Shown piece after piece: positions 14,876-26,032 of a stretch of 64,000 bases of DNA (position 1 is the first letter of the stretch; each line of letters opens with the position of its first letter). Where the stretch lies: assembly GCA_018820765.1 (NCBI GenBank), contig JAHJNN010000008.1:186001-250000 (forward strand), in the 5' to 3' direction. This stretch comes from Gammaproteobacteria bacterium (lineage in GTDB: Bacteria; Pseudomonadota; Gammaproteobacteria; Burkholderiales; Thiobacillaceae). Below the pieces are notes generated by a model, which saw only the letters and a program-made list of their open reading frames with translations, searched no databases and was not told the DNA's origin. Both the position numbers and the translations under genes were made by a program.

Positions 14876-17800
14876 ATGTCTGCCATCGTCTCCCTTCCCG
14901 GCGCCGCCGCGCTGTCCCCGTTCCGTCTCGATAAAATCCGCCGCGAGGCCGCGCAGCAGGGCTTGAACCTGGGCACGCTGGCAGCGCGTCACTGGCATTT
15001 CCTGGAAGTGGACGCTGCGCTCGACGCCGCGCAGATGCGCCTGGTCGAACAGGCCCTCGATTACGGCACGCCGACCGCGACGCCGACCGCCGCCGACCCG
15101 CTGATCCTGGTGACGCCGCGCCCCGGCACCCTCTCGCCGTGGTCGTCGAAGGCCACCGACATCCTGAAGAACTGCGGCCTCACGGGCTTCCGGCGGATCG
15201 AGCGCGGGGTCGCCTTCCACGTGCTGGACGCCGCCGGCCAGCCGCTCTCGGCCGAGGCGACGTCGCGCCTGCTGCCGCTGCTGCACGATCGCATGACCGA
15301 GGCGGTGATGACGCTGGCCGACGTCGAGCAGCTGTTCCGCCACGTGCCGCCGCGCGAGCTGGCCGCGGTCGACGTGCTGGGCGGCGGACGCCCGGCGCTG
15401 GAAGCAGCCAACACGAGCCTGGGCCTGGCGCTGTCGGACGACGAGGTCGAGTACCTAGTGGACAACTTCGTCCGCATCGGGCGCAACCCCACCGACGTCG
15501 AGCTGATGATGTTCGCGCAGGCCAATTCCGAGCATTGCCGCCACAAGATCTTCAACGCCGCCTGGGTGATCGACGGCGCGGCGCAGGCCAAATCGCTGTT
15601 CGGCATGATCCGCGATACCCACGCCGCGCACCCCGCAGGCACCGTGGTGGCGTATTCCGACAACTCCTCGGTCATCGAGGGCGCCGAGATCGAGCGCTTC
15701 TACCCGCGCGCCGACGGCAGCTACGCCTACAGCATCGAGCTCACCCACGTGCTGATGAAGGTGGAAACGCACAACCACCCGACCGCGATTTCGCCCTTCC
15801 CGGGCGCGGCCACCGGCAGCGGCGGCGAAATCCGCGACGAGGGCGCGACCGGCATCGGATCCAAACCCAAGGCCGGCCTCTGCGGCTTCTCGGTGTCCAA
15901 CCTCAACATTCCCGGCTTCGAACAGCCGTGGGAAACCGGCGCCTACGGCAAGCCCGACCGCATCGTCACCCCGCTCGCCATCATGCTCGAAGGCCCGATC
16001 GGCGCCGCTGCGTTCAACAACGAATTCGGCCGCCCCAACCTTGCGGGCTATTTCCGCACCTTCGAGGAAACCGTGGGCGGGCAGCGGCGCGGCTACCACA
16101 AGCCCATCATGCTGGCGGGCGGTGTCGGCAGCATCCGCGCCGACCACGTTGAAAAGAAAATGCTGCCGGTCGGCACGTTGCTGATCCAGCTAGGCGGCCC
16201 CGGCATGCTGATCGGCCTCGGCGGCGGCGCCGCCTCGTCGATGGACACCGGCGCCAACGCCGCCGACCTCGACTTCGATTCGGTGCAGCGCGGCAACCCG
16301 GAAATGGAGCGGCGCGCGCAGGAAGTCATCGACCGCTGCTGGCAGTTGGGCGACAAGAATCCGATTCTTTCCATCCACGACGTCGGCGCCGGCGGCCTGT
16401 CGAATGCGCTGCCCGAGCTGGTGCACGGCGGCGGCCGCGGCGGCCGCTTCGAGCTGCGCGCCGCGCCGTCGGAAGAGTCCGGCATGTCGCCGCGCGAAAT
16501 CTGGTGCAACGAGGCGCAGGAACGCTACGTGCTGGCGATCCCGCCGGCGCGGCTGGCCGAATTCCGTGCCATGTGCGAGCGCGAGCGCTGCCCGTTCGCG
16601 GTGCTCGGCGAAGCGACCGACGAGAATCACCTCTTGGTGACCGACAGCCACTTCCAGAACGCGCCGGTCGACGTGAGCCTGGATGTGATCCTCGGCAAGC
16701 CGCCCAAGATGACGCGCGACGTGGCGCACCAGCCCGCCGTGCCGGCGCCGCTGGCGCTCGACGGCATCGAGCTCAAGGACGCGGTCTACCGCGTGCTGGC
16801 GATGCCCGGCGTGGCCTCAAAAATGTTCCTGATTGCCATCGGCGACCGCTCGGTGGGTGGCCTCACCGCGCGCGACCAGTGCGTGGGGCCGTGGCAGGTG
16901 CCGGTGGCCGATTGCGCGATCACCCTGGCGGGCTACCAGACCACCCGGGGCGAGGTCTTCTCCATCGGCGAGAAGGCGCCGCTCGCCCTGATCGATGCCC
17001 CGGCATCGGGGCGCATGGCGATCGTCGAGGCGGTCACCAACCTCGCCGCTGCGCGCGTGGATGGACTCACCGAGGTCAAGCTGTCGGCCAACTGGATGGC
17101 GCCGGCCGGCCACCCGGGCGAGGACGCCGCGCTGTTCGACACGGTGGCGGCGGTCTCGAATTATTGCCAGGCGCTGGGCGTTTCCATCCCGGTCGGCAAG
17201 GACTCGATGAGCATGAAGAGCGTGTGGCAGGACGGCAGCGAGAGGAAGGCGGTGACCTCGCCGATCTCGCTGGTGATCTCGGCCTTCGCCACCACGCCCG
17301 ACGCGACGCAGCATCTCACGCCGCAACTGCGCACCGACGCCGGCGACACCGACCTCGTGCTGCTCGACCTCGGACTGGGCAGGAACCGCCTCGGCGCGTC
17401 GAGCTTCGCGCAGGCCTACAAGCAGGTGGGCGACGCGTGTCCGGACGCGCCGGAATCCGCCGCGCTGCTTGCGTTCTTCGACACCATGCAGGCGCTCAAT
17501 TCGGCAGGAAAGCTGCTCGCTTATCACGACCGTTCCGACGGCGGACTGTTCGCCGCCGTGTGCGAAATGGCGTTTGCCGCGCACTGCGGTGTGGATATCG
17601 ATGTTGACGACCTGTGTCTGGGCTACATCCGCCACGAAGTCGAGGATCAGGGACGGCCGGAACCCGAGGCGCTGAAAGACAGGGGTTACTCGGCGCGCAT
17701 GTTCAACATCCTGTTCAACGAGGAAGCGGGTGCGGTTCTGCAGGTCCGGCGAACGGACATGCCCGAGGTGATGCAGGCGTTTTTCGATGCCGGTCTGCGC

Positions 17801-18829
17801 GACGCGTTTCATGTCGTCGGCCAGCCCAACACGCTGGATCGGGTGCGGGTGTTCCGCGAAGAGCGGGGGGTGCTGGACGAGACGCGCACCGACCTGCAGC
17901 GCGCCTGGGCGCGCACCAGCTACGAGATGGCGAAGCTGCGCGACAACCCCGTGTGCGCCGAGCAGGAATACGCCCAACACGCCGACGCCGGCGACCCCGG
18001 CCTGCGCTACGCGCCGAGCTTCGACACCCATGACGACATCGCCGCGCCGTTCATTGCGGCCGGCAAGCGTCCGCGCATCGCGGTGCTGCGCGAGCAGGGC
18101 GTCAACGGCCAGGTCGAGATGGCCGCCGCCTTCGATACCGCCGGCTTTGCCGCGTCCGATGTCCACATGAGCGACATCCTGGCCGGCCGGGTCGATCTCG
18201 CCGACTTCGCCGGGCTCGCCGCCTGCGGCGGCTTCAGCTACGGCGACGTGCTGGGCGCGGGCGGCGGCTGGGCCAAATCCATCCTGTTCAACCCGCGCGC
18301 GCGCGACCAGTTCGCGGCCTTCTTCCAGCGCACCGATACCTTCGCCCTCGGCGTCTGCAACGGCTGCCAGATGATGAGCCAGCTGCACGACCTGATTCCC
18401 GGCGCGGCGGCCTGGCCGCGCTTCGAGCGCAACCTGTCGGAGCAGTTCGAGGCGCGCTTCGCGCTGGTGGAAGTGCTGGATTCGCCGTCGCTGTTCTTCG
18501 ACGGCATGGCGGGTTCGGTGATGCCGATCGTGGTGTCGCACGGCGAAGGCCGGGTGGAGTTCCGCGATCCGGCGCATGCCGGGCAGGCGCACGCCACCCT
18601 GCGTTATGTCGACCACCGCGGCGCGCCGACCGAGACCTATCCCGCCAATCCGAACGGCTCGGTCGGCGGGTTGACCGGCTTTACCACCGCGGACGGACGC
18701 TTCAGCATCCTGATGCCGCATCCTGAACGCGTCGTCCGCGCCGCGCAGCTGTCGTGGAAGCCGGACGGCATGGCCGGCGCGGCCCCGTGGCTGCGGATGT
18801 TCCGCAACGCGCGGCGCGCGGTTGGGTGA
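14876..18829 (+). CDS. purL: phosphoribosylformylglycinamidine synthase (single-chain)
   Basis: PurL converts FGAR, ATP and glutamine to FGAM in purine synthesis. The 1317 residues match the large single-chain type: N-terminal PurS-like region, linker, two AIR-synthase-like halves ([47 protein letters not shown], and later [10 protein letters not shown] and [19 protein letters not shown]) and a C-terminal glutaminase domain with nucleophile motif [16 protein letters not shown], and the His/Glu pair in [15 protein letters not shown] box lies at 14841-14846 without a clear -35. No strong Shine-Dalgarno is seen before the ATG at 14876. Confidence 0.98.
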   Translation: MSAIVSLPGAAALSPFRLDKIRREAAQQGLNLGTLAARHWHFLEVDAALDAAQMRLVEQALDYGTPTATPTAADPLILVTPRPGTLSPWSSKATDILKNCGLTGFRRIERGVAFHVLDAAGQPLSAEATSRLLPLLHDRMTEAVMTLADVEQLFRHVPPRELAAVDVLGGGRPALEAANTSLGLALSDDEVEYLVDNFVRIGRNPTDVELMMFAQANSEHCRHKIFNAAWVIDGAAQAKSLFGMIRDTHAAHPAGTVVAYSDNSSVIEGAEIERFYPRADGSYAYSIELTHVLMKVETHNHPTAISPFPGAATGSGGEIRDEGATGIGSKPKAGLCGFSVSNLNIPGFEQPWETGAYGKPDRIVTPLAIMLEGPIGAAAFNNEFGRPNLAGYFRTFEETVGGQRRGYHKPIMLAGGVGSIRADHVEKKMLPVGTLLIQLGGPGMLIGLGGGAASSMDTGANAADLDFDSVQRGNPEMERRAQEVIDRCWQLGDKNPILSIHDVGAGGLSNALPELVHGGGRGGRFELRAAPSEESGMSPREIWCNEAQERYVLAIPPARLAEFRAMCERERCPFAVLGEATDENHLLVTDSHFQNAPVDVSLDVILGKPPKMTRDVAHQPAVPAPLALDGIELKDAVYRVLAMPGVASKMFLIAIGDRSVGGLTARDQCVGPWQVPVADCAITLAGYQTTRGEVFSIGEKAPLALIDAPASGRMAIVEAVTNLAAARVDGLTEVKLSANWMAPAGHPGEDAALFDTVAAVSNYCQALGVSIPVGKDSMSMKSVWQDGSERKAVTSPISLVISAFATTPDATQHLTPQLRTDAGDTDLVLLDLGLGRNRLGASSFAQAYKQVGDACPDAPESAALLAFFDTMQALNSAGKLLAYHDRSDGGLFAAVCEMAFAAHCGVDIDVDDLCLGYIRHEVEDQGRPEPEALKDRGYSARMFNILFNEEAGAVLQVRRTDMPEVMQAFFDAGLRDAFHVVGQPNTLDRVRVFREERGVLDETRTDLQRAWARTSYEMAKLRDNPVCAEQEYAQHADAGDPGLRYAPSFDTHDDIAAPFIAAGKRPRIAVLREQGVNGQVEMAAAFDTAGFAASDVHMSDILAGRVDLADFAGLAACGGFSYGDVLGAGGGWAKSILFNPRARDQFAAFFQRTDTFALGVCNGCQMMSQLHDLIPGAAAWPRFERNLSEQFEARFALVEVLDSPSLFFDGMAGSVMPIVVSHGEGRVEFRDPAHAGQAHATLRYVDHRGAPTETYPANPNGSVGGLTGFTTADGRFSILMPHPERVVRAAQLSWKPDGMAGAAPWLRMFRNARRAVG

Positions 18830-18901
18830 TGCGCACCGTCTATGCGAAAATAGCGGGCTTTGTCGTATTGAATCCCGCTGTGCCGGGCTAATTCTCTTGC
18901 T

Positions 18902-21721
18902 ATGAATGCACCCGAAAATCTCCTGACGGACGACCACCTGCGCGCGCAGGTGAAACTGCTGGGCACCCTCTTGGGGCAGGTGCTGTTGCAATTTGCCGGC
19001 GAAGACGTGTTCGAGGCCGTGGAAACGCTGCGGCGCGGTTTTGCCGAACTGCAGCAGCAGGAGGACCAGCAGCGCCGCAGCGAGCTGATGGCGATGATCG
19101 ACGCCATGCCCGCCGCCAAGGTGGAGCTGGTGGTACGCGCCTTCTCCAGCTATTTCATGCTGGTCAACGTGGCGGAAGAGAGCTTTGCGCACCGCAACCG
19201 CCGCCGCCTGCTGTCGCACGGCATGGCGCTGTGGGAGGGCTCGTTCGACCACACCCTGGGTGATCTCAAGGCGCAGGGCATTTCGGTGAATACCCTGCAG
19301 GACATGCTCAACCGGCTGCACTTTGCGCCGGTGTTTACCGCGCACCCGACCGAAGCGCGCCGCCGCGCGGTGATGGAAGGCATGCGCCGGATATTCCTGA
19401 TTTGCGACCAGATGTACAGCCCGACGCTGGGGGTCAACGACCAGCGCGAACTGGAAGCGCAGCTGGCTGCGGCCATCCAGGTGATGTGGCGCACCGATGA
19501 ACTGCGCAGCGCCAAGCTGGAAGTGCGCGACGAAGTGCGCAACGGCCTGTACTACGTGCGGGAAAGCCTGTTCGAGGCGGTGCCGAAGGCGTATCACTAT
19601 TTCGAGAAGGCCATCCGCAAGCACTATGGCGCAAATGCCGACGGCGTCGGCGTGGTGGCGGTGCCGAGCTTCATCCGCTTCGGTTCGTGGATCGGAGGCG
19701 ACCGCGACGGCAACCCGTTCGTGACGGCGGACGTCACCGAATGGACGGTGCACCGGCAGATGGAGGAAGCGCTCGACGAATACCGTTCGCGGGTGCTGGA
19801 ACTGCGGCAGACGCTCACCCACAGCAGCGACTGGTGCACCCCGTCCGCGCCCTTCCTGGCGCGCCTGGCGGAATACGAGGCCGAATTCGGCGAACAGGTG
19901 TTCCGCGGCACCGCCGTGCAGATCTACAGCCGCGAACCCTACCGCCGGATGGCGGCGATGATGTTGGCGCGGCTGGATGCGAACCTGTCCTATGTCCACC
20001 AATGTCTGGCCGACGTCCCGAGCTTCGTGCCGCACCTGGCGTACGAAAACGCCGCCGCCTTCCTCGAAGACCTCTATCTGCTGCGCGATTCGCTGATCAG
20101 CCACGGCGACCGCATCGTTGCCATGCAAGGTCTGCAGGCGCTGATCCGGTTGGTCGAGAGTTTCGGCTTTCACCTGCTGCAGCTCGACATCCGCCAGGAG
20201 TCGACGGTGCACACGCGCACGGTCGCGGCCGTGCTGCGGCAGATCGACGCCGATTTCGATTATCTGGAGGCATCGGAAGCCGGACGCCTGCAGCGCCTGG
20301 CCGCTTGGATCGGCCACATCGACCCGATCGAGATCAACGACGCCGTCCTCGACGACGAGGCGCGCGAGGCGCTCGCGGTGTTCCGCCGCATGGCCAAGCT
20401 GCAGGCCGAGGTGGGCGACGAGGTGTTCGGTGCCTACGTGATCTCGATGACGCACAGCGCCTCCCACGTCATGGAAGTGATGCTGCTGGCGCGGCTGGTC
20501 GGACTGTGCGGCCACAACGGTCGCAACTGGTTCTGCCGCATCCAGGTGGCGCCGCTGTTCGAGACCGTGGACGACCTGCAGCGCAGCCAGGCCATCCTCG
20601 ACCAGTTGCTGTCCAACAAGGTGTACCGGGCGCTGGCCGCGGCCGACGGCAACCGCCAGGAAGTCATGCTCGGCTATTCCGACTCGTGCAAGGACGGCGG
20701 CATTCTGGCGTCGAACTGGAACCTCTACCAGGCGCAGCTTTCCATCATCGCGCTGACCCAGCGCTACGGCGTCGCATGTCGCCTGTTCCACGGCCGTGGC
20801 GGCACCGTCGGGCGCGGCGGCGGCCCCACCTACGAGGCGATCCTGTCGCAGCCGCCCGGCACCGTCAACGGCGAGATCAAGTTCACCGAGCAGGGCGAGA
20901 TGCTGTATTACAAGTACAGCAATCCCGAAACCGCGAACTACGAAATCGGCATGGGCGTGACCGGCCTCCTGAAGGCCAGCGCCACCGCGCTGGCGCATTG
21001 CGAAGTGCACTATCCGCAGGACTATCTCGACTGGATGCGCGACATCGCGGCGGCGGGCGAGACGGCCTACCGCGCGCTGATCGGCACGCCGGGCTTCATC
21101 GACTATTTCTACGAGAGCACGCCGGTGACCGAAATCGGCCTGCTCAACATCGGCAGCCGGCCGTCGCACCGCAAGAAGGCCGACCGTTCGCTGGGTTCGA
21201 TCCGCGCCATTCCGTGGGTGTTCGGCTGGGCGCAGTCGCGCCATACGCTGCCCGCCTGGTATGGCATCGGCAGTGCGCTGAAGGGCTTCATCGACAGCCA
21301 GCCGGACGCGCTCGCTCACCTGCAGGCGATGTGCCGCGAGTGGCCGTTCTTCCGCGGCCTCTTGTCCAACGTGCAGATGGCGCTGACCAAGGCCGATCTG
21401 GAAATCGCCGAGGAATATGCGCGCCTGTGCGACCACCCCAACACCCTGGCGATCTACCGCGCGATCGCGGACGAGTTCGCGCTGACCGTGGCCGGCGTCA
21501 AGCAGGTTGCGCAGATCGAGAACCTGCTGGAAGACAACCCGTCGCTGTCGCTGTCGATCTCGCGCCGCCGGCCCTACATCGACCCGATCAACCACATCCA
21601 GGTGCGGATGCTGAAACGCTACCGCACCGACAGCGTGTGGGAAGCCGAGCAGGACTCGTGGCTGACGCCGCTGAAGCGCTCGATCAACGCCATCGCCGCC
21701 GGAATGCGCAACACCGGCTGA
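18902..21721 (+). CDS. ppc: phosphoenolpyruvate carboxylase
   Basis: Ppc fixes bicarbonate onto PEP to give oxaloacetate, the anaplerotic entry to the TCA cycle. At 939 residues it is family-typical. Catalytic signatures are FTAHPTEARRRAV (active-site histidine), SWIGGDRDGNPFVT, LDIRQES, GYSDSCKDGG, FHGRGGTVGRGGGP and the C-terminal NTG. The ATG at 18902 lies 72 bp after purL on the same strand; the leader has no obvious Shine-Dalgarno. A small membrane-protein gene follows 16 bp downstream. Confidence 0.98.
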   Translation: MNAPENLLTDDHLRAQVKLLGTLLGQVLLQFAGEDVFEAVETLRRGFAELQQQEDQQRRSELMAMIDAMPAAKVELVVRAFSSYFMLVNVAEESFAHRNRRRLLSHGMALWEGSFDHTLGDLKAQGISVNTLQDMLNRLHFAPVFTAHPTEARRRAVMEGMRRIFLICDQMYSPTLGVNDQRELEAQLAAAIQVMWRTDELRSAKLEVRDEVRNGLYYVRESLFEAVPKAYHYFEKAIRKHYGANADGVGVVAVPSFIRFGSWIGGDRDGNPFVTADVTEWTVHRQMEEALDEYRSRVLELRQTLTHSSDWCTPSAPFLARLAEYEAEFGEQVFRGTAVQIYSREPYRRMAAMMLARLDANLSYVHQCLADVPSFVPHLAYENAAAFLEDLYLLRDSLISHGDRIVAMQGLQALIRLVESFGFHLLQLDIRQESTVHTRTVAAVLRQIDADFDYLEASEAGRLQRLAAWIGHIDPIEINDAVLDDEAREALAVFRRMAKLQAEVGDEVFGAYVISMTHSASHVMEVMLLARLVGLCGHNGRNWFCRIQVAPLFETVDDLQRSQAILDQLLSNKVYRALAAADGNRQEVMLGYSDSCKDGGILASNWNLYQAQLSIIALTQRYGVACRLFHGRGGTVGRGGGPTYEAILSQPPGTVNGEIKFTEQGEMLYYKYSNPETANYEIGMGVTGLLKASATALAHCEVHYPQDYLDWMRDIAAAGETAYRALIGTPGFIDYFYESTPVTEIGLLNIGSRPSHRKKADRSLGSIRAIPWVFGWAQSRHTLPAWYGIGSALKGFIDSQPDALAHLQAMCREWPFFRGLLSNVQMALTKADLEIAEEYARLCDHPNTLAIYRAIADEFALTVAGVKQVAQIENLLEDNPSLSLSISRRRPYIDPINHIQVRMLKRYRTDSVWEAEQDSWLTPLKRSINAIAAGMRNTG

Positions 21722-21737
21722 TCAAGGATATGACGGC

Positions 21738-22298
21738 ATGACGACTTCTCCCCCCAGCCAGCCGAAATCGCGCGGGCTGATCGTCTCCCTCGGCGTGAAT
21801 GCCGCGCTGCTGTTGCTGGTGTGCGGGCTGGTGCTGTATGCCTTCATGCTCAACGTCGACCTCGGCGATGTGAAGCGGCGCCTGTCGAAGGAAGTCGAAG
21901 TCCGCCAGCAAACCGAAGGCTACCTGATCGAGGCGCGCAACCAGCTGACCGACAACCAGCGCGAAATCGAGCAACTCAAGGCGCAGCTGAGCTACAAGGA
22001 AACCGACTACCGGGCGGCGACGTCGGCCAAGCCCGCATTGCCGGTGGTCGTCAGCTTCCGTTCGTCGATTCTGGGCAAGGGCCTGGTCGCGGTGTTCGAG
22101 AACACCAGCGATCGCTACCTGGGCGTGGTGTTGTCGGTGCGCAATCCCACGCTGTCCACCGCCAAGCGTTTCACGTTGGAGCTCGAACCGAAATCCAGCA
22201 CCGACTTCGGCCACATGGAAGGCTGGCAGTTTGCCTCGGGCGACGAACTGGGGCTGTTCAACGACGAGTTCGGCGCGCTCAGGCTGACGACGCCTTGA
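21738..22298 (+). CDS. membrane-anchored coiled-coil protein of unknown function
   Basis: The 186-residue protein has one N-terminal membrane segment (about residues 12-35, rich in L and V), a coiled coil (about 38-88; KEVEVRQQ, REIEQLKAQL) and a C-terminal domain of about 90 residues with beta-strand character (VVVSFRSSILGKGLVAVFENTS, TLELEPKSSTDFGHMEGWQ). The topology suggests a periplasmic C-terminal domain. I do not recognise the family. AGGA 9 nt before the ATG supports the start. It probably follows ppc in one transcript, and its last 20 bp overlap the convergent RND gene. Confidence 0.75.
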   Translation: MTTSPPSQPKSRGLIVSLGVNAALLLLVCGLVLYAFMLNVDLGDVKRRLSKEVEVRQQTEGYLIEARNQLTDNQREIEQLKAQLSYKETDYRAATSAKPALPVVVSFRSSILGKGLVAVFENTSDRYLGVVLSVRNPTLSTAKRFTLELEPKSSTDFGHMEGWQFASGDELGLFNDEFGALRLTTP

Positions 22299-24570
22299 CG
22301 GCCTTCGGCCGGCGCAAACGCATGCCGAGCAGGGCGGGCGTCAGCAGCAACTCGAACACCTGACCGGCGAACAGACCGACCGCGCACAGCATGCCGAAAT
22401 GCGCGGTGGGGCGGAAGTCGGACAGGCCCAGCAGGCTGAACTGGGCGATCAGGATGACCGAGATCGCGATCACCGCGCGGCCCGAGCTTTCCACGCTGCG
22501 GATGATGGCGAACACCGGGCTGACGCCGTTCTGGATGCGGTGCAGGTAGCCGTGATAGAGATGGATGGTGTCGTCCACCGTGATGCCGAGGATCACGCCT
22601 GCGATCAACACGGTTGCCACATCGAGTGCGATTCCGGTCGCGCCCATCACCACGAAAATGAAGAACAGCGGCGCCAGGTTCGGCACCAGGCAGATCAGCG
22701 CGCCGCGCACCGAGCGGAACAGCAGGGCCATCAGCAGCAGGATCTGCAGGAAGGCCGAGACGAAGCTCTTGATCTGGCCTTCGACGATGCGGTCTTCCTG
22801 GTCGGAAAACAGCCGTCCGAAACCCGCCATCTCGGCGTGGACTCCCGAAATCGGCTCGGCGCGCAGGCGCGCCTCGATGCGTTCGATCACCTGGCCGATT
22901 TCGTTGGCGCCGTGCACGTTGAGATTGAGGGCGATCCGGCTGCGCTGGAATTCACGGTTGACCATTTCGTACAGATCCTTGCCGTCGTAGATCAGCAGCA
23001 GCTGTTCGACCAGCCTGCGGTTGGTCGGCAGCGCGTCGTCGCCCAGGTCGCCGCCGCTGAAGGCACGGTTCATTTCCTCGATCACCTCGACCAGCGAAAA
23101 GCTGCGATCGATTTCCGGCTGCTGTTCGAGCCAGGTCTGCAAGGCCTTGATCTGCGCCAGCGTGGCGGGGTTCTTCAGGCTGTCGCGCGCATCCCCGGTG
23201 AGCACGACCTCCATCGTGGTGACGCCGGACAGCCTGGCCTCGACGCGGTCGGTGCTGCGGCTGATGCTGTGATCGGGCGCAAAAAACTTGATCAGGTTGG
23301 ATTCCACCTTCAGCTGCATGGCGAGCGGAATGGCCGCCAGCACCAGAAGAAACGTGCCGATGAGCACGGCCCGGGCATTGCGCAGGCTGAATACCGCGAC
23401 GGCCGCAGCGATGCGGCGTGCATGGGCGAGGCCGGAGCGGCGGCGCGGCCAGCGCGGCGTGTCCCATTTCAGCAGGATCGGCGGCACCAGGATGAACACC
23501 ACCAGAAACACCATCAGCGTGCCGATCGCGCCGGACAGGCCGAAGCCCTGCACCGGCGGAATGTCGACCCACAGCAGACTCAACAGCCCGGCGCCGGTCG
23601 TCAGCACATTGAACAAGCCCGGCACGAAGGTTTGGGACAGCGCGCGCGCGATGCGTTGCGGGCGCGACAGCAGCGCGATGCGCCCGCGCTGGATGGCCGC
23701 ATACAGATGCAGCAGCGTCGCCGTGGTGTAGGCGGCCATGAGGGTGGGGATCATCGCGGTGATCGGCGTATACGGCTGGCCGACCGCGACGATCCCGGCC
23801 ACGCTGACCCCGACGACCGCGCCCATGGCGAGGCCGCCGACGATCATCGGCCGCACCCGCCCGACCACCCACCACAGCAGCGCCAGGCCGATGACGACGG
23901 TGAGCGGAATGAAAATGGCGCTGTCGCGCCACAGCGAGCGCAATTCCTCGACGGTCTGGGCGACGGTCCCGGCGGTGGCGGTCTGGTAGGCGTCGAGCTT
24001 CTCGGTGCGGATGGCGGTCTCCAGCGCGATTGCGATGTCGCGCCGCGCGAGGCTTTCCTTCAGCACTTTGGGCCGCACTATCAGCGCGACGGCCAGGCCG
24101 TCCTTCGACACGAGCGTTCCGGGCGCCAGCTCGTCGTCGAGCACCCGGGCTTTCCACTCGTCCGGCGTGCGCGCGGTCAGGTCGTCGGGATCCACCAGCA
24201 GGGAAACCGCAAAGCCGTCGTCGGTGGCGTCGATGTGCTCGATCGTGGTGACCGTGAGCACGCGATCCACCGAGGGATGCGCTTCCAGTTTCCTGACCAC
24301 ACGATCGAGCGCGCCGAGGAATTCCGGGCCGTACAGATCGTCGCCCTCGAACAGCGCGATCAGCGCCTCGTCGCTGGGGAATTCGCGAAACAGCGATTCG
24401 CGCAGCTGGATGATGGGCGCGTCCGGCGGAGAGTAGATGTCCCCCGCGTTGTTGAAATGGATCTTGAACAGGAAGGGCAGCGAGCCCAGGATCAGGCCGA
24501 GCAGGATGGCGAGCGCCAGCCACGGCGGCAGCATGCGGCTGCCATTCATCCAGGCCTTCAGGATACGCAT
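22279..24570 (-). CDS. RND-superfamily (MMPL) exporter
   Basis: The 763-residue protein has two repeats of one membrane helix, one large periplasmic loop, and five more helices (helices near residues 20-36, 210-360, 400-418, 610-745). This is the single-chain RND/MMPL design used to move lipids or hydrophobic compounds. Motifs such as GVTTMEVVLTG and the helix pair GVILGITVDDTIHLYHGYLHRI, with paired aspartates, are typical. It is the last gene of a three-gene minus-strand operon after an outer-membrane protein gene (13-bp gap) and a LolA-like gene. The context suggests lipid or lipoprotein-precursor transport; the substrate is unknown. Confidence 0.85.
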   Translation of the reverse strand: MRILKAWMNGSRMLPPWLALAILLGLILGSLPFLFKIHFNNAGDIYSPPDAPIIQLRESLFREFPSDEALIALFEGDDLYGPEFLGALDRVVRKLEAHPSVDRVLTVTTIEHIDATDDGFAVSLLVDPDDLTARTPDEWKARVLDDELAPGTLVSKDGLAVALIVRPKVLKESLARRDIAIALETAIRTEKLDAYQTATAGTVAQTVEELRSLWRDSAIFIPLTVVIGLALLWWVVGRVRPMIVGGLAMGAVVGVSVAGIVAVGQPYTPITAMIPTLMAAYTTATLLHLYAAIQRGRIALLSRPQRIARALSQTFVPGLFNVLTTGAGLLSLLWVDIPPVQGFGLSGAIGTLMVFLVVFILVPPILLKWDTPRWPRRRSGLAHARRIAAAVAVFSLRNARAVLIGTFLLVLAAIPLAMQLKVESNLIKFFAPDHSISRSTDRVEARLSGVTTMEVVLTGDARDSLKNPATLAQIKALQTWLEQQPEIDRSFSLVEVIEEMNRAFSGGDLGDDALPTNRRLVEQLLLIYDGKDLYEMVNREFQRSRIALNLNVHGANEIGQVIERIEARLRAEPISGVHAEMAGFGRLFSDQEDRIVEGQIKSFVSAFLQILLLMALLFRSVRGALICLVPNLAPLFFIFVVMGATGIALDVATVLIAGVILGITVDDTIHLYHGYLHRIQNGVSPVFAIIRSVESSGRAVIAISVILIAQFSLLGLSDFRPTAHFGMLCAVGLFAGQVFELLLTPALLGMRLRRPKAVKASSA

Positions 24571-24583
24571 GAACCGGCTCCGT

Positions 24584-26032
24584 TCAGAACCTGGTGCGCA
24601 GGCCCAGCGTGATCAGCGAATGGTCCTGGTGGAAGCCGCCCAGAGTGCGTGCCTCGCCGTCGAAATAATGCCCGGCGACATAGAGTTCATGCGGCTCCCA
24701 TCCGACGTAGCTGAGCTTCGGCCCGAGGTAGACGTCGTGCACGTTGAGGCCGCTGGCGAAGCGCAGGGCGGCTTTCCAGCGGCCCTGGCCGAAGGTGGTC
24801 TCGACTTCGCCGTTGGCGCCGTAATACTCCTTCAATTCCAGGATGCTGCGGTCGGTCTGCAGCGCGTGGGCGAGCAGTTGCAGGTTGACGCGGGTGTCGC
24901 CGCCGCCGGGGAAGAATTCCAGCGCGCCGATCCAGTCGAGCGAATGCGTCGTGTCCATCGCGGTGCTGGCCAGGGTGACCGGGACGTCGTCGGTATAGCC
25001 GAGCTCCATGCGCCAGGTGAGGCCGCCGCGTACCAGTTCGAGGTCGGCCCCGACGAAGCTGTTGTAGGGGTGGATCGCGGTCAGCGCCGGACCGGCGTCG
25101 ACCCGGTAGTACGGCAGCGATTGCCGGGTGCGTGCCAGCGTGACGCCGAAATCGAAGGCCTCGCCGGTCTGGGTCAGGCGCACGGCGGCGCCGCCGCTGC
25201 CGTGTTCGTCTTCGGCGATGCTCGCCGCGCCCACCAGCGCCGCGACGGCCGGACTGGGAGCGATGCCGATGATCTGGCCGGTGGTGCGGTTGATCGGGCT
25301 CCAGACGCTGGCGACGTCGGGTAGCTGGGCGCCGCGGAACAGCGGCAGCCACACCGCATCCAGCTTGGTGTCGCCGAAGCTCTGCTCCCAGCGCGCGGCC
25401 AACTGGGCGCGGCGGCGGTCGGCCAGGTCGTCGAGGCTGAAGCGGGTGAGGTCGGCGCGGCTGACGCGGTCGGCCAGCGGGATTTCGTCCGCGCGGCCCC
25501 AGATGATGGTCTGCGCGCCGACGGTCAGGCGCGTGTCGCCGTTGCGGTAGCGCACATAGGTGTCGCCATAGTCGGCCAGCATCTCGTCGTGATCGGCGCT
25601 GCCGCCGGCCTGCGTCATGCCGTCGAGGCGGGCGCCGGCGCGCAATTCCCAGTTGCGGCTGGGCTGCCACAGCACGTAGGCGCTGGCGCGCAGGGTGGAA
25701 TAGCTGTCCGCCTCCGGTGCGTCGGGCAGCGCGCCCGCTTCCAGCAGCAGGTCGTCGATGCCGAACTTGAGCGCCGGCCGGAAGCCGCGCGCCACCGGTC
25801 TGCGGCTGCGCGCCACGGGCGGTGGCAGGTCGTCCGCCGTGCTCGCCTGCGGGGTGGCTGCGGCCGCGGCAGGGTCCGGCTGGGCTGCCCGCGGCTTGCG
25901 CGTCGTGGTGCGTGGCGGCGGCAGATCGTCCGTTGCCTCCTGGGCGACGGCGCGCGGGGGCGGCAGGTCGTCGGCAGCGACGCCGGGGAGGGCGGCGAGC
26001 GACAGGCTCAGGGTCAGCAACAGCTTCTTCAT
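24584..26032 (-). CDS. outer-membrane barrel protein with DDLPPP repeats (DUF1302-like)
   Basis: The 482-residue product has a signal peptide (residues 1-20), a low-complexity segment with three near copies of DDLPPP-R/V (about residues 21-90), then a long beta-rich region with alternating aromatic residues, including VGAQTIIWGRADEIPLADR, and the terminal strand ...LGLRTRF ending in phenylalanine. This fits an outer-membrane barrel; the WGRADE segment recalls DUF1302-type proteins that accompany LolA-like and RND genes. The ATG at 26032 overlaps the upstream stop by 4 bp (ATGA) and gives the signal peptide. The proline-rich segment could be a periplasmic plug or a partner-docking linker. Confidence 0.75.
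   Translation of the reverse strand: MKKLLLTLSLSLAALPGVAADDLPPPRAVAQEATDDLPPPRTTTRKPRAAQPDPAAAAATPQASTADDLPPPVARSRRPVARGFRPALKFGIDDLLLEAGALPDAPEADSYSTLRASAYVLWQPSRNWELRAGARLDGMTQAGGSADHDEMLADYGDTYVRYRNGDTRLTVGAQTIIWGRADEIPLADRVSRADLTRFSLDDLADRRRAQLAARWEQSFGDTKLDAVWLPLFRGAQLPDVASVWSPINRTTGQIIGIAPSPAVAALVGAASIAEDEHGSGGAAVRLTQTGEAFDFGVTLARTRQSLPYYRVDAGPALTAIHPYNSFVGADLELVRGGLTWRMELGYTDDVPVTLASTAMDTTHSLDWIGALEFFPGGGDTRVNLQLLAHALQTDRSILELKEYYGANGEVETTFGQGRWKAALRFASGLNVHDVYLGPKLSYVGWEPHELYVAGHYFDGEARTLGGFHQDHSLITLGLRTRF

Noticed and set aside
16817-21595. A 1592-codon open frame on the minus strand opposite purL and ppc
   Set aside because: It is antisense to two certain genes, shows no domain pattern, and its composition (rich in H, R, A, V, G) is the usual shadow of GC-rich codon use.
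22399-24612. 737-codon open frame opposite the MMPL exporter
   Set aside because: Low-complexity H/R/D/Q-rich translation typical of antisense frames. The minus-strand exporter has clear membrane helices.
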